Shown piece by piece: positions 22,928 through 32,881 of a stretch of DNA of 64,000 nucleotides (positions are counted from its first letter, which is position 1; every line of letters begins with the position of its first letter). The stretch spans positions 29,124-93,123 of the forward strand of contig NYXK01000109.1 in assembly GCA_002685535.1 (NCBI GenBank), read 5' to 3'. Position numbers and translations under genes: made by a program. The notes below the pieces were generated by a model, which searched no databases, was not told where the DNA came from, and saw nothing but the letters and a program-made list of their open reading frames with translations. The stretch comes from Deltaproteobacteria bacterium (GTDB lineage: Bacteria > SAR324 > NAC60-12).

Positions 22928-23689
22928 ATGCTCTTCAACTCTATCATCGCCTCTGCAGTCCTGGCCTACGTCGCTGTTGCAGCACCCACAAGCCCCGAGC
23001 CAGCACCAACCACTACTGTCGCTCCTGCACCACTCGCATCAACCGGACCTAGTCTCACCCAGCAACTATTCCTAGCTGATACTGCCGCCGACCGATTCAC
23101 CCTTCTGCCAAAGGATGAGCAATTCAAGTTCGCCTTCAACAACCCAGCATTGAAGGACAAGGGAGGAAAGGGAGGAGACCTCATCGCCGCCAACCGCATG
23201 ACCTTCCCCGCTCTCGTCGGCACCGGATCAGGCATGGCAGTCGGCTTTTTGAAAGGCTGCGGCTTCAACACTCCCCACGTCCACCCCCGCGCTACCGAGC
23301 TCCAAATCGTCACCCAAGGCGTCCTCCAGACCGAGATGGTTCCCGAGAACGGCGTCTTCAACAAGCCCGGCGATCCCACCAGCGGTCGCCGTGTTATCAA
23401 GAACACCATCAACCAGTTCGAGATGCAGCCATTCTACCAAGGCTCCGTCCACACGCAATTCAACCCTACCTGCCACCCAGCCGTCTTCGTCGCTTCTTTC
23501 AACAGCGAAGACTTCGGAGCTGGTCAAGTCTCTGACGAGTTGTTCGCTATAAGCCCTAACGTCGTCACTGCAGCATTCGGAGAAGCTATCGATGGCGCTG
23601 ATATCAATAATTTCAAGGCCACTATCCCAACTAGCATCGCCAAAGGTGTCGAGGAGTGCCTTGCCAAGTGCGGCATTAAGAAGCGTTAA
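22928..23689 (+). CDS. Secreted cupin (spherulin/germin-like), 253 aa
   Basis: I place the start at the second ATG of the track ORF (22928), because MLFNSIIASAVLAYVAVAAP is a good signal peptide. A Pro/Thr/Ala-rich linker follows. The cupin_1 barrel carries metal-binding motif 1 in CGFNTPHVHPRATELQIVTQ (two His and a Glu) and motif 2 around GSVHTQFNPTC. Spherulin-like fungal cupins are secreted metal-binding proteins; some are oxalate decarboxylases or oxidases, but I see no evidence for a specific activity. Codon use is C-ending biased compared with its neighbours (for example GTCGGC, CCCGGC), and the promoter has a TATA box. Both suggest high expression. Confidence 0.9.
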   Translation: MLFNSIIASAVLAYVAVAAPTSPEPAPTTTVAPAPLASTGPSLTQQLFLADTAADRFTLLPKDEQFKFAFNNPALKDKGGKGGDLIAANRMTFPALVGTGSGMAVGFLKGCGFNTPHVHPRATELQIVTQGVLQTEMVPENGVFNKPGDPTSGRRVIKNTINQFEMQPFYQGSVHTQFNPTCHPAVFVASFNSEDFGAGQVSDELFAISPNVVTAAFGEAIDGADINNFKATIPTSIAKGVEECLAKCGIKKR

Positions 23690-24277
23690 ACTTCCTACCT
23701 TAACCCAACGACTATATTCGTGACACAGGAGCACGGAGGCACGGCGTACAGGCGCATAAAATTGACATGGCAGCGATGCTAGAGCATTATTACGGATTGC
23801 ATTTAGAGTTTAGCATAGCGAGATTTTTGGGATTTATTTTGCATCATCTTTGCGTTTCTTCTTGATTTCAATAGTGGAGTGAAAGTTCGTTCACTATTAT
23901 TAATATTATTGTATTGACACGGAGATTGGTGGTGGAGGATATGGATAGGATATTTCAGAAGCAGAGATAAAATCAACCGAGCATGCTTCTCTCGAGTTGT
24001 TTTGTTTTGGCTTCAGTGGTGCGAAGAGTGAAAGAGTTCCCGCATCTTTGAGTGGTGTTCTCGTATCATGCCTCGCCTGAGTTGAGGCGAAGCTATTTTG
24101 TAACAAATAAATACGTTTTTAGAAATAAAGGCATAAAATTTACGAGGCGTGTTATCTTTAAACCTATATCCGATTCTTATTACTTATATTTGAAGTTATT
24201 GCGCGTTTAATTTTCCGAACTTTTACTGTGATATTCTAAAAATAGGGGGAGGGGGGAAAAATAGGCTCTCTGTGTCA
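23690..24277. other. AT-rich intergenic gap
   Basis: About 590 bp 3' of the cupin gene. The ORF 23906-24106 (-) is not convincing. I see no gene or clear repeat until the duplicated element begins at 24278. Confidence 0.35.
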
Positions 24278-24533
24278 GAATTTGAGGGCTGTCTCCGTCG
24301 GAATAGTTATTAAGTGTTGAGGAAGCCAACGGCGGGAATTTTATTCTTGTAGATATAAAGCGTTGAAAGTGGAATTACCAGATACGCTTGATCCGTTGAT
24401 GCTACTCTTTCGACAGTTAGCCAAGGGCGTTGAGTGGGGCAGAGACAAGGGGCAGAGACAAGGGGCAGAGACAAGGGGCAGAGACATGGGGCAGAGACAT
24501 GGGGCAGAGACATGGGGCAACAACTAATACTCT
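24278..24533 (+). repeat. Duplicated intergenic element, copy 1 (short form)
   Basis: Starts at GAATTTGAGGGCTGT and ends at CAACAACTAATACT. It is nearly colinear with 27444-27887 in the same orientation: both share the ATTCTTGTAGATAT core, a TTGATCCGTTGATGCT block, a GTTAGC block and the terminal minisatellite. This copy lacks ~173 bp present in copy 2. It is a dispersed or duplicated non-coding element of unknown type. Confidence 0.8.
24435..24525 (+). repeat. 13-bp G-rich minisatellite array (seven units)
   Basis: AGGGGCAGAGACA and TGGGGCAGAGACA units, very uniform, forming the right part of duplicated element copy 1. It lies 225 bp 5' of the second reductase gene. Confidence 0.95.
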
Positions 24534-24749
24534 AAAGCCCATGATGTCTGCGTGTATTAGAGCTCCATTTGATTTACTGTGGATGGACGGATTAAGACAA
24601 CTTGCTTTAGGTTGCTTTTTTCCCAAAACAGAATACGCACGTGAGTAGCTGAATGCAAGAAATTCATAAAGCGACTAACGAATAGATATTAAATCATTAA
24701 CGTCTTTCACCTTAATTCTTTCTTTCAAGTTTACTATCAGAGACCCATT

Positions 24750-26027
24750 ATGAAGCCCCATATCAACACTATTCTCATTACTGGAGCCACCGGCTTTTTG
24801 GGCAAGGTTCTCGCTGAGGAACTCTTACGTCGGCGGAATGATTATAACATTACAAAGGTCGTCCTCCTCATTCGCAGCACTGAGACCATGGACGCTTATA
24901 AGCGCTTTGAAGAGCTGATTGCTGCCTCATTGTGCTTTAAAAACCTTCCCCAAGACTGGGTAGAGCACGTTCGGGTCATTAATGGTGACCTCGCTCATGA
25001 GCGTTGCGGTATTCAGAATATCGACTATGCAGATATTTGTCAAAATGTCACCCACATAGTTCATGCAGCTGGATGCACAAAATTCGACAGCACGATATCG
25101 GAGGCCCTGTCGTCTAACATTGACGGCGCTCTTCATATGCTCGAGATTGCTAGGGACTGTTACAAGCTCCAGCATTTCGTCACTACGAGCACTGCATACG
25201 TCACGCCCCCTCATGCCATGCCAATCTACGAATCTTTGGTCCACCTGCCACGACCATCAATAGAAATCTACAACGATTTGAAAAACGGCAATCTTACAAA
25301 GAAGGAAGCCCTCGAGCTGACTGGACATCCAAACATCTACAGTCTCTCCAAGTGTCTAGCTGAACACCTCATATCTGAGAGAAGGGGATCACTTCCAGTA
25401 ACAATTGTCCGCCCTAGCATAATTTGCGCCGCTTGGAAGCATCCTATGCCTGGTTGGATCGATAGCAAGGCCGCATTCGCAGGCTTCGTTCTCTGTTTTG
25501 GCAAGGGCATTCTTAAAGTGGTTAATGGGCGACTGGATACCAAGCTCGATATCATACCTGTCGATGAAGTGGCTTCCCACCTTATTCGTGAAATATTTCA
25601 CGGATACTCAAGCGTTGCTGAAACCATTCAAATGCGCATTGTTTTTTCTGTGGCAACAGTGCAGCACTCGCTTGCCCTTGGAGATACTTGTCAAAAGTTG
25701 CAATTGTTCTTCAAGAAGAGAAACGACACTTCTCCCCGGCCAAAATTTCGATACATTGGCCCGCGTACCCTAGTCTTTATGTTGTCCGAATTCTTCAACC
25801 AGAGGATGCGACTGCATATGCACGCCACCATTTGTCGGGTTCAAGGCAAGAGAGCGGAAGCCATTGCGGCCAAGAAAGCCTACCGGCTGGTCACAGCAAT
25901 GAATGTGCTATTTGAGCCTTACACAAATCAAACATATGATTTCCGTCCAGCGAGTTCCACGATTTCTTTGAATCAGGAGGAATATACGCGAATCATTTGC
26001 ACAGGGGTTTGTGAAAACCTGATGTAA
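24750..26027 (+). CDS. Fatty-acyl-CoA reductase-like enzyme, second type, 425 aa
   Basis: Single exon. ITGATGFLGKVLAEELLRR at the N terminus is the FAR-type NAD(P)H-binding motif. VVLLIRS, the conserved HAAGCTKFD region, YSLSK (active-site Tyr and Lys) and VTIVRPSIICAAWKHPMPGW follow in order. This is closer to canonical eukaryotic FARs than the 18-kb gene, because it keeps the PGWIDS segment after the active site. It reduces fatty acyl-CoA to fatty alcohol in characterised relatives; the substrate here is unknown. The two reductases are too different for a recent tandem duplication. Confidence 0.9.
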   Translation: MKPHINTILITGATGFLGKVLAEELLRRRNDYNITKVVLLIRSTETMDAYKRFEELIAASLCFKNLPQDWVEHVRVINGDLAHERCGIQNIDYADICQNVTHIVHAAGCTKFDSTISEALSSNIDGALHMLEIARDCYKLQHFVTTSTAYVTPPHAMPIYESLVHLPRPSIEIYNDLKNGNLTKKEALELTGHPNIYSLSKCLAEHLISERRGSLPVTIVRPSIICAAWKHPMPGWIDSKAAFAGFVLCFGKGILKVVNGRLDTKLDIIPVDEVASHLIREIFHGYSSVAETIQMRIVFSVATVQHSLALGDTCQKLQLFFKKRNDTSPRPKFRYIGPRTLVFMLSEFFNQRMRLHMHATICRVQGKRAEAIAAKKAYRLVTAMNVLFEPYTNQTYDFRPASSTISLNQEEYTRIICTGVCENLM

Positions 26028-26533
26028 TTTCACTGGAGCAAACTCCTAAAGACGGGAAAGAGCGAGGAAGCTGCTCGAGGAAGAATGCGTTGAATAAATG
26101 TTTGATCCTTATTCTAGTTCTCGTCTTACAGACATATACAAGGCTACCTCTCTACAAATTTCGTAGACATGCTACAATCACTTCTCTTCCAATTCTCAAC
26201 TGTTTCTCTCCACCTAGGGATGAACGTTATTGTGTTATAAATCTGTTTTTGAGCATACTCCCTTGTTTATGGCTTTACTCAAATAAAGTTTTTCTAAACT
26301 CCTACCAGAGTCCCAACCTTGGAGTTTCTTAGTCACTCAATGCTGATTTAAATGGCTTCTTGCTATATCTCCATTTCTAATACATGTCGACTCCAAACAA
26401 CACGCCTCTGCTTTTCTTCGGCGTTTCTCCATTGGCAAATTACAACTTAATATGTATACACTCTATTCGACCGAACCAACTTCAAAGCCATATAAATGTA
26501 TGTCTAACCCTAATCCCACCACCCCTTGCCCAC
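26028..26533. other. Convergent intergenic gap
   Basis: 506 bp between convergent stop codons. AT-rich with no recognised element. The 26384-26770 (+) ORF is a shadow of the DUF3455 gene. Confidence 0.4.
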
Positions 26534-27377
26534 TCATTTATAAAACCAGTACTCTGCAGCATACTCTACGGTCTCAACACCCGCGCCCAAACAGGTTGGT
26601 CCAACGCCTCCGGCGGTAACAACGCGATACACCTGACTCAGCCCTACGCTTGTGTATGTTCCTCCTTTGTCGGTCAGGAACAGCCAATCCACCGCGCCTG
26701 TTTCCGCGGGTCCTTTGTTTGCTCCCAGGGGGGCTTTTATACTAGACTTCTTTTCCGCAAACAGAATTGACTTTTTGGGTGAGAGATCGAAGACAGGCGT
26801 TCCAGCTGCATCAAAAAAGTGGTGACCCAGAAATGGTAAAGGCCCCAATTTTGGTGTATGCGTAAAGGTTGGAGGCGGCAGGGGTAAATAGACGGCTCTG
26901 GGGGGGACTTGATGGAGGCAGTTTCCGCTGACATATGCGAGTGATGTTGCGTCTGCGGAAGACAGGAGGTCAATAATTTGTTCTGAAGAGAGATAGAAGA
27001 CAAAATACTAACCGTACAGTGTTGCTACTGCGCCAATTGCAACTGGGGCTGCTCCGGGTCCTGTGCAGGTGTAATTTTGAATGCCTCGGCCTACGGCGAT
27101 ATGTGCCAGTGTCATGATAGGACTGGAGAGCTGTGTGTTACCTATGAGAAAACGTCAGCTTTGTCCTTTCCTTGCCAGTAAGTGAGCAAGCACAGAAGAG
27201 CATAGGTTACGAACCTGCATTAATGGGAGGAATAGGGATTGTTTCGAGTGGTGAAGTAGGCTTTGTGGTAGTTAATGCACACTCTAGAATGAGCGCCGAC
27301 GGATTTGCTGAGGATATGTGGAATAGCGTGAAGTTTATAAGGATGATGCCCTTAAAGATCTTGTATATTGAAGGCAT
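26534..27377 (-). CDS. Secreted DUF3455-type protein, 236 aa
   Basis: Three exons: 27377-27215, 27141-27013 and 26952-26534. Both introns are phase 1, and joining gives 711 nt. The upstream track start is GTG, so I use ATG 27377, which opens a signal peptide (MPSIYKIFKGIILINFTLF). The mature protein has the DUF3455 landmarks: HIAVGRGIQNYTCTGPGAAP, VAIGAVATLYD, GHHFFDAAGTPVFDL, GAVDWLFLTD, VYRVVTAGG and the end VEYAAEYWFYK. Fungal DUF3455 proteins are sometimes labelled malate dehydrogenase, but I know no firm activity. The duplicated element with its array lies ~410 bp upstream. Confidence 0.88.
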
Positions 27378-27552
27378 GCTAGGCAAGGAGTCGATATTTT
27401 TCGGTTTCACGAAGTGAGATTAGCAAACTGAGAGCTGCATAAAGAATTTGAGGGCTGTTTTCCGTCGGAAGAGTTATTAAGTGTTAAGGAAGTCAACAGC
27501 GGGAGCTTGATTCTTGTAGATATATAAAGAGTTGAAAGTGGAATTGCCAGAT

Positions 27553-27725
27553 ATATCTAGGGTGAATATACTTCTTACAGGCCCATATTCTTTTAACACT
27601 CTTACCCATTAGGGGAAGGATCATTACAGAATCGGAAGATGATTCGATGTAATGCCCTTGTTTTATGGAAATTTCCAGAAAGTGCACAGGCAGAAAACTA
27701 ACATTATTTTGGCCCTATACGAAGT
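27553..27725. mobile_element. Possible MITE-like insertion inside the duplicated element
   Basis: About 173 bp present only in copy 2 of the element, with imperfect terminal inverted repeats of ~21 bp and TA at both junctions. No coding capacity. It could equally be ancestral sequence lost from copy 1. Confidence 0.35.
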
Positions 27726-27790
27726 ACGTTTGATCCGTTGATGCTGCCCTCTTTCAACAGTTAGCAAGGGGGCGTTGAGCGGTGCCAACG

Positions 27791-27879
27791 TGGTAGAGAC
27801 AAGGGGCAGAGACAAGGGGCAGAGACAAGGGGCAGAAACAAGGGGCAGAGACATGGGGCAGAGACATGGGGCAACAACT
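27791..27879 (+). repeat. 13-bp G-rich minisatellite array (about seven units)
   Basis: AGGGGCAGAGACA-type units ending in TGGGGCAACAACT, exactly as in copy 1. It lies 5' of the DUF3455 gene. Confidence 0.95.
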
Positions 27880-27887
27880 AATACTTT

Positions 27888-28253
27888 CAGGCCTGCGAAG
27901 GCGGAGCAATGATCCGATTGATAGTCCCACAATGCAAGGAACAGAATCAGCATTCGTTGCACAGTTATTATTTTTTGTGTGGGGGCGTTTGAATTGGCTT
28001 CTAAAAGGTCTCCCTGGTATCAATCGACGCTTTATTGTATGAGGTACCTTATATGCAATTGCCTTCCCTCGTTTATTTAGTTTTTGCATCGAACGGGGTC
28101 GGGAATGGCCTTTATAGTGCCGTGTTTGCAAGCGCTAAACAGAAAAATAGCACAGCCGCAATGTTAACACCGCCACAAATATAACGATCAATAACTGCGC
28201 AGTCCAGTCATTAATAATCAGAGGTGATTCTGTTTGCAACTTACCTTGATCTC
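27888..28253. other. Intergenic gap
   Basis: 366 bp between the duplicated element and the 3' end of the membrane-protein gene. I see no gene; the long minus ORF 27754-28131 runs through the minisatellite and is rejected. Confidence 0.4.
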
Positions 28254-28893
28254 TTAGAGCGCTTCCTTTTCATCCTCGGGCTTCTTACGTCTGGCAACCT
28301 CCCTATCTTTTGGTGTCTTAATTTTCTCCAGAAGCCAACTATAGACCAAGAACAACACAAACATCGATCCTGTGCAGATACCGCTCACGGCGAGGGTTAT
28401 CTTGGCTGTTATAGACCAATGATTATTGTGAGCTGCCATAACATTGACTAACGTAGTGAGTAAGCCAACGAGTGAGTTTAGCAGACCCGGCCTTTACTGT
28501 ATTAGTTCTCTGCATATCCTATACAGCTGTGAACACTCACAAGAATATCTGTCCAGTTAGCCAAACATATTCCTTGCGCCATTTCTTCCAGAGCCAACAC
28601 GTTCCAACAATTCCAATGCCACACATGACTCCTGCCATTGGCAGAAGCGGAAGGTTCTGGACCGTTTTTTGAACAATCTCTCCGCCTTTGCTACTACTGA
28701 GCGTAGTAGAATGTTTGAGGGAAGTAAAGGTGGCGGGCAACACAACAAATCCGGCTAACGTGAGCCAGGAAAAGAGAGCCGCAAGCATATTATCTACTAT
28801 AGGCACTTTATTAGCTTGGGTACACATTTCCATATAGGGAGTAGGGGTCTCGTTATCAGTGGAGCACTCCTCCTTTTTCCCTGCTTCAGACAT
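28254..28893 (-). CDS. Four-TM fungal membrane protein of unknown function, 196 aa
   Basis: Two exons, 28893-28541 and 28491-28254, with a 49-nt intron (TT|GTGAGT...TAAAG|G). This acceptor is the one that keeps frame into PGLLNSLVGLLTTLVNVM. Predicted membrane segments by eye are NMLAALFSWLTLAGFVVLP, LLPMAGVMCGIGIVGTCWLW, SLVGLLTTLVNVM and ITLAVSGICTGSMFVLFLVY. The cytosolic tail is strongly charged (KKPEDEKEAL). I recognise the layout as a common small fungal membrane protein but know no function. Confidence 0.7.
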
Positions 28894-29198
28894 GATGTAA
28901 GATTCAGGTCAGGAACCGATGAACAAGTACGTTCCGTTTCTGCCATCTCTCGCTAAAGCAAAGATGCGACATGTCAGGGTGCAGCCTCGCTTTAATACTT
29001 CCGGATGTTTCTATTTTAGTCGAGGGTCATATTGAGTTCCCTTGATTTGTCACAATTACATTTCGGGGCCGCATTAAGCTCCCAGCTGAAGACTAGTAGC
29101 CTAATCGATCAAATAGTATGAATGAGTATAATCTTTGAGTTTCATAAGCATTGCAACCCAGATAGCCCCTGACCGTAACACGATCTCGGCCAGCATAA
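28894..29198. other. Intergenic gap
   Basis: 305 bp between the membrane-protein start and the hydrolase 3' end, both on the minus strand. Nothing recognised. Confidence 0.4.
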
Positions 29199-30141
29199 CT
29201 ATATCCCTTCATTCAAAGCCAATGTCACTGGAAGAACGCTTGTCGCGTCTCTTCTCAGCCATTTCTTTATGAAATCCTGCATAGCCTCCTGAAATATTTT
29301 ACCTCTCGGCATAAAGTGAGCACCTGGATGGTACACTATCAAGCGATTCTTGCACCTCCCTGCTAACTTCAGCGTGTGATCCTGGGGTATAACTGGATCA
29401 AAATTCCCAACAAAATGCAAGACAGGTGTCTGAACTCGCGGATAGTAGAGAGATTTGTACTGGGGGTGAGACAATATGAAGCCGCTAGAGCAGATAGCAA
29501 AATGAAATGGCGGTGGAAGGAACTATACACCGCGTCAGTCCTGCTCATCGAGTTTACACCTTTAGCCCCGTGCTAGAGTTGCAATATAGAAAGAACATAC
29601 TCTTGAATCCATCTGGAGGTTTTGCATGAGCTCGGGAGATGCTCGGCGTTCTGCAATAGATACTAATATATGAGCCGTGGCTGCACCAGCAGAGAATCCA
29701 ACAATTCCTATAAAGGGACCTGCTGTCCGGATTACTTCGAGCATATAACGAATCGTTTGACCGTAACCTTGCATCACTTCCGTTGTGTAATCTCCAAATC
29801 CCCAAGTCCAGGCGTCGAAGTCTCCTTCATCTCCTGTGGTTGAACTTGCAGGCAGAATTCGATGCGGCGCAGTGGGATAAAACAACTCGACTCCGCCTGG
29901 GAAAGATGGGCAAGCGTTCTGGAGGAGATTCTTGAAGAATCGAGTCTTGCTTTCAAATGATGCTCCCGATTGTGCATTTCCTATAAGTGCACAGCAGTGA
30001 GCGGAATGTTGTGAAGTTCCGTAACATTATCTTGAAAGAGCACATACCGTGGAGCATCAGCACTTTTGCTCTTTGAGAAGAAGTTCTTGTATCCCATTCC
30101 ACGCTCTTCAACCTGGCAGCAAATGAATTGTTAGTACCCAT
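29199..30141 (-). CDS. FSH1-family serine hydrolase, 265 aa
   Basis: Three exons: 30141-30048, 29980-29601 and 29522-29199 (798 nt). The protein starts near VLMLHGNAQSG, the oxyanion/His-Gly motif. The nucleophile elbow is GIVGFSAGAA (G-F-S-A-G), the acid is in FVGNFDPVIP, and the catalytic His is in HPGAHFMPR, so the Ser-Asp-His triad is complete. FSH1/OVCA2-type alpha/beta hydrolases act on esters; fungal members often occur in polyketide clusters, though none is seen here. The track breaks the gene into overlapping pieces and starts the last at TTG. A minisatellite array lies 381 bp upstream. Confidence 0.88.
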
Positions 30142-30522
30142 ATTTAGATTTCATCTAGAGAGGAGCAGAGCTGCGTTCGTACTCAGTTTGGGAGGGAGGC
30201 TTTGGACGTCCGTAATCACCCATTCTCCTTGTCAAGTGGTTGGGTGTCGTGAAAATCGTGCGGTTAAAAATACGATTATGTTCACTATTCTTTTCACAAT
30301 TCGAATTGACTGTTCAAGCACAACACCCATAAGATGCAGTCTTCCCATTTATCCATGCCGCATGGAACGGTTCAAGCAACAATGCTTGCTCTGTGCGCAA
30401 GGCGTGGTCTGTCAAGCCCATAACCAGCTGCCGTAGCGTATGTCTTTCGTAGGCAGTCGGAATATTTCACGGTGGTCATGCTCAGGCTCAAGCAATACCA
30501 GATGGAACAAGGTGGTCTAGTG

Positions 30523-30602
30523 TTTGCCCCCAGTTTCTGCCCCCAGTTTCTGCCCCCAGTTTCTGCCCCCGGTCTCTGCCCCCGGTCTCTGCCCCACGTT
30601 CT
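30523..30602 (-). repeat. 13-bp G-rich minisatellite array (about six units), inverted
   Basis: On the plus strand the units read TGCCCCCAGTTTC (three) and TGCCCCCGGTCTC (two), so the G-rich strand is minus, opposite to the other arrays but the same as the hydrolase gene it precedes. Confidence 0.9.
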
Positions 30603-30946
30603 CGCTTCCGTACGCGCTAGGCATTTTCGGCAGTCTATTTTTAGCTACGAATTAATTGTAGTTCTCGTTGGGTAAATTTATTGAGAAAAGCACTCTCGAG
30701 CCTTTGAAGTTATATTTTAAACCGGAAATCGAAATTTAATTGTCTGGAAATAGAAGTCCCGACCCGTATGGTCAAAGCACATTATTGGATGCGTAGAGCA
30801 GATGAGAGAGAGCATCAATAAAATCAAGTCTAGATAGTGCGTGTCGATATAAAGCCCCTTCTTCGTAATTTCCTCGCTCTGACTCTAGCCCTAAATTAAA
30901 TTGTTGAGCCCTTCTATCATATCTTGTCCACAGAGCGTTGCTCGAT

Positions 30947-32574
30947 TTATATTTCAGGGAGTCTCTCCGTCTGCCTTGAAAAGCTAGGGCGATGACCTTT
31001 GAAAAACCAGTAGCTCAAGCCACCAAGAGAGCTGGTTAAAAATGCGATGCCAACAAAGAGAATGAGGTTTCCGTACTTCGCCGCCGATGAAACATCCCCC
31101 ACCAAAATACTACTCACAGATCCTCCAACAAGGTTCCCTACCCCACGCTGGAATTCGAATATGCTATATAACCACAGCCCCGTAGCAGACATGTCAGTTA
31201 ATGCCGTGACGAAACGGCAATATAACACACTGTATCCGCCGGCAAAGAATCCATATAGCAAGCAAAATATAAGTAAAGAGGCAAAGGTGTGACTTAAACC
31301 CCAGACAGAGAGAACAACGATAGAGGAGCATATCGTTGAGCCGACCATAAGAGCGAGCGGGCTGGAATGGTCAGAGAGGTAGCCCATACCGATTTGGCCA
31401 ATTATTTGGGAAATATTTAAAAGGGAGAGTAGCACAGTCCCCTGCTTTGGTGAGAGACCCATGGCAGATGCGTAGGCTACAATATGTCAGTATTTTCACA
31501 ACAAGATCATTTTGTTATTACTTGCATGGTAGATAGATATTTGGTAAGAAGAATACAAGCCCTTGAAGAACATTTGAGCATGTTACTGCAAAGAACATTG
31601 GCTTCTTGAATACTGCAGGGTTGATTTTGTTCTCAATTCCGTTGTCAATCTGGCGTATGAGGCGACCACGAACGAGAGGAAGTGTTGGGCCGACGAGTAC
31701 GAGCTTAATCAAAATCATTATTAGATTTCTCTCAATTTAACAGCTGATATACATACAATGGCAACTCCATACGCTCTTAATGTAGTAGCGTACCCATATT
31801 GTTTGAGCATTTTTTCAATCATAAACGGTAGCCCAAGGCCACAAATTCCAGCAGAACCAAATCTGTAGAAATTTAGTTTTAGTTCGAAAAGAACCAAGTA
31901 AAACTTACAAAGTGCCGTAAGCCAGTCCTCGCCGTAGAATAAACCATCCATTCAACATATTAAGGAGTGGGTAGTATATGATTAGGAAGCCGAAGCCATA
32001 AAGAAATCCTTGTGCGACGATCAAATGCCACACCTGCGTGGCAAAGCTGCTAGCTACTAATGCAAGACTACAAACCAACCATCCACCCCATATCATATAT
32101 TTTTGATATGTAGGGTATTTGATGGTAAAGAAAGCAATCAAAGGTGTACCAAGATACGATATTGCCTATAAGTCAAATAGTAGCAACTATTTAACAAAGT
32201 AAAAATTAGGGGGAAAAGAGGGGGGACATACGGTAGTTAAAGTCCCAACCAACGACAGATATCGATTGTTGGTAAAGGTATTGTTATTTTGATAATATGA
32301 TTGGAAGACTCCAAATGTTAACGGGAAACCTATTAACATCAGTCAAATAATTAAGATGCGAAAGAAAGTATTTACCCCACATTAAGCCTTCGATCATAAA
32401 AGCTCCTATCATGAAAGCCCATGCCTGTCGACCACCATCAACTGGTGGAAGTATAGTATCTTCATCGGCGTTGACGATAAACTCTGTACAGTTATCCGGA
32501 TGGTCTCGTGAACGGTCACCATTAATCATATCGAGAATGTTGCAATGGTTTGAAGCTCCTCCGAACTCAGACAT
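30947..32574 (-). CDS. MFS transporter, monocarboxylate-transporter (MCT/MCH) type, 455 aa
   Basis: Six exons: 32574-32376, 32329-32232, 32165-31909, 31862-31757, 31703-31526 and 31476-30947 (1368 nt). Intron 5 is GC-AG (CCAT|GCAAGT...TGTAG), and it alone restores the typical YLPSYASAMG motif. About 12 hydrophobic segments are visible. MCT hallmarks include DGGRQAWAFMIGAFM before TM1, LAYGTLFGSAGICG in the first half and GYSVLYCRFVTALTD late. The C terminus is short. Fungal members transport monocarboxylates or other small acids, or are orphan porters; the substrate is not predictable. A minisatellite array lies 175 bp 5'. Confidence 0.88.
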
Positions 32575-32749
32575 TTCCCACGGTACTCAAGTAAGTAAAG
32601 AGTAAATCAACAAAGACACAGAATCGAAAAATGAGTAGTGGAAGGGATATTTGGAAATTTGATTGGGGAGACTAGGAATACAACATTTGAAGTTTTCCCA
32701 TACCTCATCTTGGCCAATCAACAGATGATGAGGCTCTTCGGTAGTGGCC

Positions 32750-32838
32750 GGAGACCAGGGGCAAAGACCGGGGGCAAAGACCGGGGGCAAAGACCAGGGG
32801 CAGAGACCAGGGGCAGAGACCAGGGGCAGAGACAGGGA
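32750..32838 (+). repeat. 13-bp G-rich minisatellite array (about seven units)
   Basis: GGGGGCAAAGACC and AGGGGCAGAGACC units between the start of the transporter and the 3' end of the pseudokinase (both minus). The G-rich strand is opposite to both genes. Confidence 0.95.
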
Positions 32839-32881
32839 CGGTGTGTCTGCTTACCTTAATGCTACTACATTAATTCACTTC

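Larger units (their letters stand above)
27444..27887 (+). repeat. Duplicated intergenic element, copy 2 (long form with indel)
   Basis: Colinear with 24278-24533 but interrupted between ...GCCAGATA and CGTTTGATCC by about 173 bp (27553-27725). The extra segment contains an imperfect inverted repeat: TACTTCTTACAGGCCC at 27569 pairs with the reverse complement of 27706-27726, 16 of 21 matching. This suggests a small MITE-like insertion with a TA duplication, or a deletion in copy 1. Confidence 0.75.

Noticed and set aside
24435-24525. CRISPR-like array of short repeats
   Set aside because: Units are directly adjacent without spacers and the locus is eukaryotic; it is a minisatellite.
24310-24648. 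Overlapping ORFs with MSLPHVSAPCLCP-type repeats on the minus strand and GRDKGQRQGAE on the plus
   Set aside because: They are translations of the 13-bp minisatellite, which stays open in several frames; the same false proteins recur at 27.7, 32.6 and 41.3 kb.
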